The translations under genes were made by a program, and so were the position numbers. Positions 33,048-43,743 of a stretch of DNA of 64,000 nt are shown one piece after another (position 1 is the stretch's first letter; every line of letters starts with the position of its first letter). The notes below the pieces were generated by a model. That model did no database searches and was not told where the DNA came from. It worked only from the letters and a program-made list of their open reading frames with translations. The stretch lies in contig OY744462.1 in the NCBI GenBank assembly GCA_963556145.1, positions 2,976,001-3,040,000 on the forward strand, written 5' to 3'. The DNA is from Hygrocybe punicea. Its lineage: Eukaryota > Basidiomycota > Agaricomycetes > Agaricales > Hygrophoraceae.

Positions 33048-33719
33048 GTGATGTGTGCTTCATTGTTACAATAAGTGCCTGGCAGTTAGTAGTCCAGGAA
33101 ATGTGTTGTAGGACAAATGTGTGTGGAACTTCACATTAATAAATTATTGGCTGTTCAATCAAAGTCCCGTTATTTGGATTCAAGTCACGCAACTCACAGC
33201 TTTACCATTTGTTGGCTACAGCACATTTCCTGGACTACTAACTGCCAGGCACTTATTGTAACAATGAAGCACACATCACCTAGTACTGCTAGAATTAATT
33301 TTAGATTTTCTAGATGTATACTCGCAAAGTTGGGTGTTTAAGGGTCCAATTTTGGCAGAGGGCTCAAATACATTGTGAATAGCTCTCTCTGTAGGCTCAA
33401 ATAAAATACAAAATTTACCATACTTGTGGGTATGGGATACTTACATCCCTTCAGGGTTTTGCCCTGGCCATTGAGGTGTTATACAGCATGTAATAGCAAT
33501 AAGAAAATCCAGCCACCTGTACCAATATGGCAATTCGGCCCCGTTTAGGAAATCGGCAAATGCCGGTTGAAATTCTCGCGCGAGTTCAAGCCACGTCACT
33601 CTTTCTTTGCAACCACGATCACAGACACAAGGCTGCGGAAGAGCACCAGGCTAAGTTTCATTTTAAGTTTGTTTGATTTATTTTTATTAACTAATTCCAC
33701 GTACTTTTTAGGTCTTTTC

Positions 33720-35029
33720 CGGCAACGTCACGTCAGACGACCGTGAACATTACCACATCAACATCGACAGCCAACAACATGAGGCCCATAAGAGGGCAAC
33801 AACCATGGTTCCGGGAACGGCAACAACGAGGACCGGAACGACGACAACGAGGACCGGAATGAAGAGAGGGGGGACGGCAACGATGAGAACGGAATGGGGA
33901 CCGGAATGACAGACCGGAGCGACGAGAACGGGGACGGTAATGATGGACACGGGGACTGGAACGACGAGAACGAGGACGACGATGGGAGACGGGATCCACA
34001 ACGGTATGGGGATGGCGCGGACGATGGAGACCGGGTTGGCGGAGACAAAGACAGGGTTGACGCAGATGCGGACGCGGTCGACGATGACGAAGACCCAGAC
34101 GACGAAGACCCAGACGCGGACGACGGTGAGGAAGAAAAGGATGACAACGGTAAGTCATCAGTGATTTTTTGCTTATTTTATGTACTACTAATGCCTTGCA
34201 GTCATTACTGCGCCGAGGCGAAGCCTGCAACGGCAACGGCAATGGCAAGAGCAGCAGCAGCCCGAACAGCAGCAGCAGCGGCAGGGGACCGGAACGACAA
34301 CCATGAGTACCGGAACGACAACCACGGGGACCGGAACGACAACCACGGGGACGGCAACGATGACAGCAAGCACAGGAACGATGACAGTGTGGACGGCAAC
34401 GACGACAGCATGGATGGCAACGACAACAATGAGGACAGCAACAAAGATGGCGAGGCAGCGGCAGGACCAGGACCAGGACCAGGACCAGGAGCGGGAACGG
34501 CAGCAGCAGCGGGACCGGGACCGGGAACGGCAACAGCAGCCGCACCGGCCACGGCAGCAGCACCAGCAGCGTGAACAGCAGCAGCAGCCGTGATGGCAAT
34601 GGCAATGGCGGCAACGGCAACAGCAGCAGCACGAACTGCAGCACCAGCAACAGCAGACACGACAATGACAACTGCAACGGTGGCAGCAGCAGCAGCAGCG
34701 ACGACGATGGCAGCAACAGCAGCGACGGCAACAGCAGCAACAGCAGCAGCAGCAGCAGCAGCAGCGGCAATGGCAACGGCAGCGTGAACCGCAGCAGCAG
34801 CAGCAGACACGACAACGGCAACGGCAACGGCAATGGCAACGGCAGCAGCAGCGGTGGTAATGAACCCGACCGTCGGGGTGGCTCAGCAATGAGACGAGGG
34901 CAGGGTGATTCCCTGCCCTCGTTATATCATTATTATTGTATTTTGTACCCATTATACATAGTGAGACGAGGGCAGGATTCCTGCCCTCGGAATATGATGA
35001 TTATTACCACTCACGTGTCACATGATTAA
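33720..35029 (+). other. Low-complexity coding-like block, right arm
   Basis: Inverse copy of 3198-4500; translations of the long open frames are identical. In this orientation an intron is clear: exon end GAAAAGGATGACAACG, donor GTAAGTCATCAG, branch-like CTAAT, acceptor CCTTGCAG near 34200. Upstream, one frame is Asp/Asn/Gly-rich (DDDEDPDDEDPDADDGEEE); downstream it is Ala/Gln/Gly/Asn-rich. No domain. Confidence 0.45.
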
Positions 35030-36284
35030 TGCAACGCGACAGGTCACATGATTGATGAGACGCGACATGTCACAAGTGTGATGTAACGTTTGGACGGCCC
35101 AACGTGACATCACACTTTGTGACATGTGATCAACAAACACGTTAAGTCACATGAACAAATAAGTACAAGCCCATCAAACACGGTTGAGATTTTCTCCTTA
35201 CCTCACAACCACCACTACCACTTTTGATGACACTACAGGATCCTTGGTTATTGTACCGGGCAACAACCAGAGATTCTGTAGTGTCATAGTCTTAACTGGT
35301 AGGTGATTTCCTCAGGCTTTGTTGCTGACGTCTGTTCACTTCACAGGACTACTTGATTATTGTGGTATGTTCTTCTTTTTCACCGTCAGGTATCTTCTTT
35401 GGTATGTTTGCATCCAGATGAGTGATTAATTTGTATTACCCCATTACTGACAGTATCTTTTGTTGAAGTTATCTGTTCAACTTGAATGAACATTGTGGCA
35501 TCTCTGCGTGCCAACTGTTGGTGTCTGGTCCTCAGAAATGAGTGCTTGTCACTGTACAGGTCTTCAGGAATGAAAGGGTGGGTGAATCCCCCTGATTTCC
35601 TTGCCGGGCAACCTACTTGTAGTGGGCCTGGTGGCATCATTGAAAGTTGACCAGGTAAGTCTCACTATTACTTTTAAGCCTCCCTTTAATGACATTGAGA
35701 CCAGGTAATATTGTTAGTTTAGTTGATTTCAGTATCCATTTTTGGTTATTTGTTCGCAAAATTGTTGTTAGTATTTTCTTTGTCAGTCAGTCTTGATCAA
35801 GAAGGAGAAGAGCTCCTCCTTTGAGATCAAGACTGAATGGCATTGGTGTCTTGCTTGTTATCCTTTCAGAGGCATTTGTGACACAGTAGCAGTACTTGTT
35901 GTAATGTTAAGCTGTTAATGTCTGAGAAGGAATTTATTGCATTTTATCGGTATAAACCCTAACCCTATGTCACAAGGTCAGCCGTATCATGGCTGGCCAT
36001 TATATCTCTGGCACTGGTCAATCCATGACCCACAACCAGCCAGAGACCCATTAGGAACAGCCAACCAATGTGCCATGACCAGCCAATGTATTCTGAGTGT
36101 TGGCCAATGCATATCATGTTGACAGCTGATGTAATTAGAGCTGTGGCCATCCCAATGTAGCTGGAGCTTTGGCCAACCCAGGTGCTATGGCCATGTCATA
36201 TGACCAAAGCTTTCGCCAACCCATGTTCCATGGCTACACCCAGTACAGTCAGCCAATCCATGTCTCATGGCCAGCCAATAAATG

Positions 36285-37115
36285 AACAGAGGTCAGCCAA
36301 TCCATGTTCCATGTCCAGCCGAAATACCCAGACCATCGGCCAATCCATAGCCTAAATACCCAGACCTGTTGGCCAATCCATCTCCCATGGCCAGCCAAAA
36401 TACCCAGACCATTTGGCCAACCCATGTTCCATGGCCAAGTGAAATACCGAGACTGGTTGGCCAATCCATGTTCCATGGCCAGCCGAGATACCCAGCCCGG
36501 TCGGCCAATCCAAGTTCCATGGCCACCCGAAATACCCAGGGCAGTCGGCCAATCCATGTTCCATGGCCAACCAAAATACCCAGACCGGTCAGCCAATCCA
36601 CCTCCCATGGCCAGTGGAAATACCTAGCCCAGTCGGCCAATCCAAGTTCCATGGCCAGCCGAAATACCCAGACCCATCAGCCAATCCATGTTCCATGGCC
36701 AGCCAAGATACCCAGCCAGGTCGGCCAATCCACGTTCCATGGCCAACCGAAATACCCAGACTGGTCGGCCAATCCACATTCCATGGCCACCCGAAATACC
36801 CAGGGAAGTTGGCCAATCCATGTTCCATGGCCAACCAAAATACCCAGACCGGTCGGCCAATCCACCTCCCATGGCCAGTGGAAATATCTAGCCCAGTCGG
36901 CCAATCCATGTTTCATGGCCAGCCGAAATACCCAGACCCATCGGCCAATCCATGTTCCATGGCCAGCCAAGATACCCAGCCAGGTCGGCCAATCCACGTT
37001 CCATGGCCAGCCGAAATACCCAGACCCGTCGGCCAATCCACGTTCCATGGCCAGCCGAAATACCCAGCCAGGTCGGCCAATCCATGTTCCATGGCCAGCC
37101 AATATATCCCTCTGC
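36285..37115. repeat. 44-bp minisatellite, right arm (longer)
   Basis: About 18 units of the same 44-bp repeat in inverse orientation, against about 13-14 in the left arm. Several units occur in blocks that look internally duplicated (compare 36640-36780 with 36890-37030). The array is open in several frames only because of repetition. Confidence 0.9.
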
Positions 37116-38061
37116 TTCGGCCAACCCATGCTTCTCCGAACATGGAACCCTCAGCCAAGCCATCTGCCCTGGAGAAAGATATTGGTCAGCCGAGATAAGC
37201 CAGCCCACTTGGAGTGGGAATTGTCCATCTCAGCTGACCCATGTATCATGGAAAAGATATGCTGAAAGGGCTCGGGAGGAGGAGTAGATCGAGACTGCCA
37301 AAAACTTAGTTCGAGACGAGTTCAACTGCAATTATTTGAAGAACGTTGGTGATCACAACTCGGCATCCGAGACCAGTGATGTATGTTTGTCATCATTTTA
37401 TTGGTCAAGGCTAATGTGTGACGATGTCAGGGCTCTGGCGGTGATAATGATTTCAGCAATATCTCTGTTAAGAATGTCACAAGGGCTCGGGATGAGTACG
37501 AGGAATACTTGCGTCATCCGGTTGAGAATGTCAAAGACCTGCTTGCGTGGTGGTATGACAATTGTTTCATTTACCCTAACTTATCTAGGATGGCTCTCGA
37601 CTATCTCAGTGCCCCTGCCACATCAACAGTGGTTGAGCGAGTTTTTTCACAGGGTCGTGGTCTTCTCAATTTCACGCGAAACCGACTCACCCCTGCATCC
37701 ATTCGTGCTAACCTCTGCCTCGGCGACTGGTGCCGCAAAGGCCTTGTGGAGATGGCGGATCTACTGGCAGCAGTCAGGGAGAAGAAGAGGAAACAGGCTG
37801 AGTCTGATGTTGAAGAGACCAAAGAACCCCCCATAGCATAGATATATTGTCCTGCCCCCCGTCTTGCAATGAAAACCCGCGGTAATGTCTGCGGTTACCG
37901 AGTTTAATGTGGTTACCGAATTGGAACCAGTTACCTTGAGAACCCATGCTAAACGGGTAAGGTTCGGGTTGAGACCCGTTCCAGGTGCGGTTTCAAAGGG
38001 TTTGGGTCCCGTGTTCTAAAAAGTGACCCGGGGGTTACCCGTGTTATACCCTATCTCTGCA

Positions 38062-39837
38062 CTTTCCGCACTTGTAGTCTTTTTTTTGCTGTTTTTTCTT
38101 GCAAGATGACCTTTTCTGGCCTGACCACCCGCTGCTGTGCACCGTGGATTTCTATTCATACTTGGCCATACAGATGCTCACGCTATGCCCCCAGCGCTCT
38201 CGTTCAGTCCCATGGGGCCTACATCACCCCTCATTTACCCAACAAACATGGCCATGACCTTTTTTGAACACCAACAGCCCCAAGCCGCGTCATCCCATCC
38301 GCGCCCATTTTACACCTTTCTAAAGCCAAGATGACCCCCCAACAACCCCGTTCAATGGTTCAAGGCCCCATCTCGCTGCCCATCACCTTGGGAGCACCGC
38401 CATGACCCCGTTTGCACCCTCAATGACCCCACGTCATCAACCTTGGACCTCTCTTTTTTCGTGAACCCCGGCCCCACGTGTATCCATCCAAGCCCCAGGA
38501 CACACGCTCAACGACCCAACACCCCGTTCTGCCCCAAACAAACCCGTCGCCATCCATTTTGGATACCCAAGCGCCTGCCACGTCATCACCTTCAACCCCC
38601 CGCTTGTCGTATGTCCCATTCCCACGTTCGTTCAACCCCCCGCACCCTCATTCCATCCACCAGGGCCCCCCATTGCCCCCCTGTTGGCCCCAGATGAGCC
38701 CCGACCGTTGTTTTCGGACACCCAAGCCACGCGCCACGTCACCATCATGCGGCCCTGTTCTGCCAGCACAACCAGCCCCAGACCAACTCACCAAACTCGC
38801 GGCCCACCCCCCAGAGCACCCTGTGTCTCGTTAACGCCCCGAACAAGCCCCCACCGCCGTTTTTGGTCACACCACAGATTCGTCGCGCCCCCCTGTTGGA
38901 CCCCAGTTCTTTCGTGTACCCCAGCCCCACATGGACCCATTCGACCTCCCATGCCCTCGTTCCACCAGCCAGGACCCCCTGTTCCCCTCCATTGTGCCAA
39001 ATGAGCCCCCGCCGTCGTTTTCAGACACCCGGGCCACGTGCCACGTCAACATCGGGCGGCCCTGTTCTACCCACATACCCAGCCCCAGACCAACTCATGA
39101 AGCTCACGGCACACCCACTCACCATCCTGGAGCACCCCACCTCACTCCAATACCACAAATGGACCGTGCCTGCCATTCCCAGACCCCCACCGCGTCCCGC
39201 CACGTCACCACCCCCCAGCCAGTTCCTAACACCACACCTGGCCCTGTGAACCCTTGTTCAGCTCCCTGCAGCATCGTTCTCGACCTGGACGAGCCACCCC
39301 GATCTCTTCGCGTGATACGCCAACCCCCTCCACGTCGGGATACCATGCCCCTGTTAAGTACAACCCTATGCCCCATCTGTATTATAGCTTTTATTATAGC
39401 CTCGTCCCCTGTTCCCCCCCATACTGGATGTCAATTACAGTCTACCTACAAGCTGTCACTACACTATGTTCACGCACCCGTTTACCCGATCTCCACCAAT
39501 ACAGTTATATTTTGGACCACCTGAACCTTCACACTGCACTAAGTCCTTGCTAGGACAATTTGAGGGATCTTTGGCCTTGCGTTGTGAGCCTGAACCCTTG
39601 CGAGGGAGGCATTCAAAGAGTATTGAGTTTGAGGAGAGTCTTGTAGAGTCTGGTCATCTACCGCCTCCTGTGCAAGGACGACTTCCCACTTCATGATATA
39701 AGGCCCCAGCCTTGAGTCAAGGCATTCTGAGGGACTGGGAGTTGTGGCTTTAGAGTTTTTGGTCAGTTTCTGTTTGTTTTGTGTTCTTTTCTGTAGCAGT
39801 TGGCAATGAGGGCGTCGCCATGAGGAAAAGGGGCACT
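38062..39837. other. C-rich interior of LTR element, no recognised gene
   Basis: Right-hand interior of the LTR element after the nested hAT. The plus strand is strongly C-rich (CCCC words every 20-30 bp), and several frames are open for about 60-200 codons with Pro/Thr/His-rich content (e.g. from 38931). Imperfect repeats with CGCCACGTCA and CCAGCCCCAGACCAACTCA occur near 38770 and 39080. A Gag-like or non-coding filler origin is possible. No pol motif. Confidence 0.4.
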
Positions 39838-39918
39838 TAAAGTAGTGGGACCTGGCCAGTCATGTGACCAGGTTCCCATGGTTGACCTAGTTAGTAGCCT
39901 TCTGGATGTAGTAGTCAG

Positions 39919-39955
<37 letters not shown>

Positions 39956-40020
39956 CCATCCAGTCCTTCCTCTCGAATCCTGCATGAGCCCCCGGAGAGG
40001 TACCTCGGTACCTCTCCAAA
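39838..40020 (+). repeat. 3' LTR
   Basis: Pairs with 28226-28403; six bases longer in the CAT microsatellite (39921-39950). Confidence 0.8.
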
Positions 40021-40435
40021 GCATTGATGTGCATGTGGACACATCGTTTTGGCGACGGCCTGCATTCAAACGATGGGGGCATGTCATGGTTCATTGGTGT
40101 GGACGACGGAGAGTGCGTGGGCGTGGACAGGAGTTGAAACGGGTGTGAAACGATGGGGGATGCATTGGGACTCATCGAAAACGGGCTTGGACGTGTTTTC
40201 CTGGGGCTGACATGGGCTCAGGTGCTCAGGACGGATCCGGAATGGTATCCTGGGATGACGTCGAGGCCATAGACGAGAATGGTGGCCCAAACGGGCGTGA
40301 AACGGAGGCAGACGTGCTGGGACATGTGGAAAGTGGGCTTGGGCACGCTGTGACAGCGAGTTCTGTTGTAGACCCGGAATGGGAATCTACGGAAAGCGGT
40401 GATCAGCTTGAGAAGTGATCAGAGGAATTTAGTTT
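40021..40435. other. Repetitive G-rich region related to 27496-28225
   Basis: Contains GAAACGGGTGTGAAACGATG and GACGTCGAGGCCATAGACG, matching the style and spacing of 27890-28200 and 54030-54240. An open frame at 40212-40418 (MGSGAQDGSGMVSWDDVEAI) continues it. Probably the other side of the sequence into which the LTR element at 28226 inserted. Confidence 0.35.
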
Positions 40436-40584
40436 CTTTTAGAAAGGTCTAGTCAATCCAACCTGAATCCAGGGGTTCTAGAATCAGAGGGATAATGTGG
40501 GGAAAGGACGAAGGCAAGTATAAATGAGATGGGATGATAAGAGGATTCTATATGGGACTCTGGGTATTGGTATTTCTATATGGT

Positions 40585-40939
40585 TTGTAGTATAAATGTG
40601 CTACTTTTATACTACTGTGAGGGATCCTGTGCTGTAGTAACCATGTACTACAAGCGAAGGCTGTAAGTGATAGGGGTAGTGGAGTGGAGGAATGGTGGAG
40701 TGGTGCTATGTACTAGGAGATGGGAAATGAAGATACATGATATATGACTATATACGTACTGATTCCGGGTCATTAGGGACATTGCATTGCATGTAGGAAC
40801 AATTCCAGAGGCGGAATCTGGAGCAGAATTGATAGAAATGAGCGGAATCGAATGGAATCGACGATACAGGAATGGGAATGGATGGGAACGGAGTGGGATA
40901 TGAAGGGGAAACGGATCCACATGATATGGAGCCTCTACA
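40585..40939. repeat. Possible solo or unpaired LTR
   Basis: Starts TGTAGTATAAATGTGC and ends CCTCTACA. The sequence just after it (GAGACCATCCCTGGTCGATC) matches what follows the 888-bp LTR at 50727 (AAGACCATCCCTGGTCTATA). No second copy is seen in the window, so the call rests on this resemblance alone. Confidence 0.3.
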
Positions 40940-41459
40940 TCCAGTCAGGACTCAGATTGAGACCATCCCTGGTCGATCCATATGAAGTAACGAAGATCCC
41001 GGGGTTGTGGGAAGAAAAGAGTGGAAGCGATGTCGAAAACGGATGGAAATGGGAGTACAACATGAGCGGAGTCGAAGCCAGTGGGTATCGAAGCGTCGGG
41101 AGGGACGATCCGGAGCTACCAAAATAGTATGGGCGAGACGGCTGGACAAGGGAATAATGGTCACGTGATGGGGCAACAAATACAAACAAGAAAACTTTTC
41201 AACACGACTTCAACAATCTCGACAACAACCTCAACAAGCCCAATAAACCCAACAAACACCATCACCAAATGTCGATGGAATACGACAATTTCCTCAACAC
41301 TCTTGATGTGGAAATGCGGCAAGACTTTGAGAGTGCCGTAGCTGAGTTACTAGAAGTCGACGCGGCCAGAATCGATATTGTACGCAACGGATTCAAGAAC
41401 GAGGCACGGCAATGGGTGGTGAGATGACGATGGGCCACAGTAAGAGATCCTGTTCCCGT

Positions 41460-41778
41460 TAGAGAAATGCGCAGGTACGGGTGAACCCGCGGGTTCTTCC
41501 ACGGGTATGGCCACAGATACGGGTACGGGTACAGAAATCTGTACCCGCCAGCTTTATTTTAAGCCCTGGATCATCCAAAACGGTCAAGTATTGAGCTAGA
41601 TATGCTCAAAATACTTTATTCTAGTATTTTGAGCATATCTAGCTCAATACTTGACCGTTTTGGACGATCCGGGGCTTAAAATGACGGGTAAAACCCGCGG
41701 GTTTTGTACCCGTGGGTACAATGGGTGCGGGTACGGGTACAGCCAAAATTACCCATGGGTTACCCACGCTATTCACTA
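41460..41778. mobile_element. 319-bp hAT-type MITE inside an intron
   Basis: GTTCCCGT flanks both ends (41452-41459 and 41779-41786). Ends TAGAGAAATGCGCAGGTA and TAGTGAATAGCGTGGGTA (inverted) are relatives. Subterminal ACGGGTAC repeats and a long central palindrome (TCAAGTATTGAGCTAGATAT and its inverse) fold the whole element. It lies between the donor and branch site of the host intron, so splicing could survive. Confidence 0.9.
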
Positions 41779-42299
41779 GTTCCCGTAAATGGCACGGACT
41801 AACGATACCCGGCAGTGGAACTACAGGGGAATATTGATGGAAATCCGGGACAACGGAATCGACGTGACGGAACCGAGGGACTTCTCAATGGGTGGAGAGA
41901 TGGTTGTGGAGGTCGAGGAGTGGTTGCGGAGCTGGGAGGAATACGGATGGGAACGGAAAGAGGCGAGGCGTCGGGAAGTTGAGGAAGTGTCATGGTTGCA
42001 GGAGGAAAAGGAGGAGGAGGAAGCAAGGAGGCAACAGGTCGAGGAGGCGGCGGAGCTCGAGCGGAAATGGGCAGAGGATTTGCGGATGTACGAGGAGGAT
42101 TTAAATAGGAGGGTGGAGGTGGAGAAGCGGATTGAGGAGGCGGAAAGGGTGAAGGCAGCAGAGGCAGCAAAAAGGGAGACTGATGCAGCCGCGGAAAGGG
42201 ACCGGGAGGAGACTGCACAAACCAGCAATCATGGAAGCGAGGACAAGGAGGGCACCTGGTCCGACCAACAACTACAAAAATACGAAAAACTCCAAGCAC

Positions 42300-43008
42300 T
42301 TATTGCTGTTTTCAGAACAGTTGTCACATGATGTGAAAGCACTCTTCCTTGAGTCAAATTTGTGAGAAGTGCTACACACTCAATTCTCAACCAATCTTTA
42401 TGATCTCAGGTAATTCTGAACCCCCCCAATTAGCTCTAGACGCTGGTAACAATGCAAATTCAATTGAATTATTATTTAAAATTTTATATTTTAGACCTAC
42501 ATTTGGGATTGGGGAGATTTTCTGATGGCAGTTTATATTCCAATAATTCAAACAGAGTTTAAATAAAGTGTAATGAATATTTAATAGATGCTCAAGTAGT
42601 TTAATAACAGCAAAATGTCTTCCACCATCCACACAGGTGAGTGTTGTTTTATGTAAAAAATAAGATACATCTCCTGCACTATGAATACATGGTGGAATAG
42701 TCTCAAAACTATGCGAGCACCAGCACAATATTAACTATATTTCATCCAAACTAGTTTTAGATCATTGGAAAATAAACTGCCATCAGGAAATCTCCCCAAT
42801 CCCAAATGTAGGTCTAAAATATAAAATTTTAAATAATGATTCAATTGAATTTGCATTGTTACCAGCATCTAGAGCTAATTGGGGGGGTTCAGAATCACCT
42901 GAGATTATGAAGATTGGTTGAGAATTGAGTGTGTAGCACTTCTCACAAGTTTGGCTCAAGGAAGAGTGTTTTCACATCATGTGACAACTGTTCTGAAAAC
43001 AGCAATAA
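42300..43008. mobile_element. 709-bp palindromic MITE-like insert in an exon
   Basis: Ends TTATTGCTGTTTTCAGAACA and its exact inverse; the arms stay similar for about 200 bp (GTCACATGATGTGAAA, CAATTGAATT, CCCCCCAATTAG and their inverses). Flanks are GCAC and CGTG, with no clear target duplication. The insertion ends the coiled-coil frame within its own terminal repeat. Confidence 0.8.
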
Positions 43009-43743
43009 CGTGATCAAAAACAAAAAGGTCAACCGAGACAACGAGACCGTTCGCGGAGAGTACAATAGCGGGGACGACTTTTCGAACGCGAGCGGGAACG
43101 GGGATACGGGACCAAAGGGAAAGCTTCTGGGGGTAAGTAATATCTTGCGGACTCTTATATCCATTGTGCCTAACTAATCCGTAGTACATGCAGTCGTTCC
43201 GGATCCGACAATGTGATGCGTGCATGACCGCCAATGTGGTTTGTCGTGGAATCGAAGGGTACGTGTGCAACCGTTGCAAAAGGCTTAAACGACGCTGCGG
43301 GTTATCGACAAAGGGACCGGCCACCAGAACGGAAAGGGAAGGCAAAGGTGGGAAGTCCAAAGAGAATGATCGTCGCGAGGAAGATTCCGAAGCTGGTGAA
43401 GAAGTCCAAGCTACGGGCCGGAGAGACAAGCAAACGGACGTTGACCGATGTCAAGCCGGATACGGAATCGGAGTGGGACAATGGGAGGCAAGGGAATCCG
43501 TTCAACCACCCGCGGATTGGAGCCAGAATCAATGACCATGTATGGGCAATGTGGAAGATGGCAACGGAAACCCAACAGGAGATCTCGACAATTGCGGACG
43601 GCTTATCTGAATATGTCGCGGAGATCCATATGAAGCTAACCCGTTGGACAAAGGATCTAAACCGACTCCACGTGAACCAAGCCCACATCCTTGGTCAACT
43701 CGACCTAATCAACACCAAGCTCGACGAAGGGAGAAGGGAATAA

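Larger units (their letters stand above)
30817..37273. mobile_element. Foldback-type element with kilobase inverted arms
   Basis: Flanked by GGGAGGA on both sides (30810-30816 and 37274-37280). Ends CACACCTTACAGCATATCC and GAGCCCTTTCAGCATATCT (inverted) are imperfect, but the arms become near-identical inward. The order from each end is: 44-bp minisatellite, unique sequence, GC hairpins, trinucleotide block, then a loop of about 86 bp at 33120-33205. The 200-N gap at 32848 stands for sequence present at 3205-4948, so the true length is about 8.0 kb. No transposase. Removing the insert and one GGGAGGA restores the hAT reading frame across EWEEE, which supports these borders. Confidence 0.85.
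28852..37841 (+). pseudogene. hAT transposase, full length, interrupted
   Basis: Starts MPTAKKTPSKSTSAKHTQKS at 28852. A divergent BED-like part (KLTWRSPIYQFFKTDV) follows, then the core exon with HPGHLHFATDAWMSPNHRAF and HTGATLA, the motif NSFEEYNRVCCFNHTVQ, an acidic loop, LHPGLKLKYF, and after the foldback insert the dimerisation region YEEYLRHPVEN with LSAPATSTVVERVFSQGRG. At least seven short GT-AG introns restore one frame. Damage: TGA at 29362-29364, where the family usually has Arg before PxxELPS; TAG at 37285-37287, in place of a probable Trp before IETAKNL; and the foldback insertion at 30817. It could not make a functional enzyme as it stands. Confidence 0.9.
28447..38053 (+). mobile_element. 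hAT transposon with 8-bp TSD (carries a foldback insert)
   Basis: TCTCTGCA flanks both sides (28439-28446 and 38054-38061). Ends TAGGGTATAACATGGGTT and TAGGGTATAACACGGGTA (inverted) are near-perfect, followed by GGGTTCGGG-type subterminal repeats. It encodes a full-length but broken hAT transposase. It inserted into the LTR element at 28226-40020 and later received the foldback element 30817-37273; without that insert it is about 3.15 kb, a normal size for an autonomous hAT. Confidence 0.92.
28226..40020 (+). mobile_element. LTR element split by a nested hAT transposon
   Basis: LTRs of about 180 bp at 28226-28403 and 39838-40020 share GTGGGACCTGGCCAGTCATG, an ATC microsatellite differing by two units, and GAGAGGTACCTCGGTACC. 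After the left LTR comes TGATGATGAGAGTGATC (primer-site-like); before the right one comes AGGAAAAGGGGCACT (purine tract). Both signals match the smaller element at 24922. Apart from the nested hAT the interior is only about 1.8 kb and encodes no reverse transcriptase. No clear target duplication. Confidence 0.75.
41269..43743 (+). pseudogene. Coiled-coil plus Zn2Cys6-type protein gene, broken
   Basis: Exon 1 starts MSMEYDNFLNTLDVEMRQDF (41269) and ends near 41419 at a GTGAGA donor. The intron, with ACTAAC branch and CGGCAG acceptor near 41815, contains a MITE. Exon 2 encodes a long Glu/Arg coiled coil (EEWLRSWEEYGWERKEARRR onward) and is cut near 42300 by a palindromic insert. After it the frame resumes (NKKVNRDNETVRGEYNSGDD), crosses an intron (43133-43183) and reads a C-X2-C-X6-C-X7-C-X2-C-X6-C cluster (RQCDACMTANVVC, CNRCKRLKRRC), the spacing of fungal Zn(II)2Cys6 domains. 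A +1 shift follows before the final helical part ending at 43743. Such genes are common as repeat-linked families in mushrooms; a Gag-like or DNA-binding role is unproven. Confidence 0.6.
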
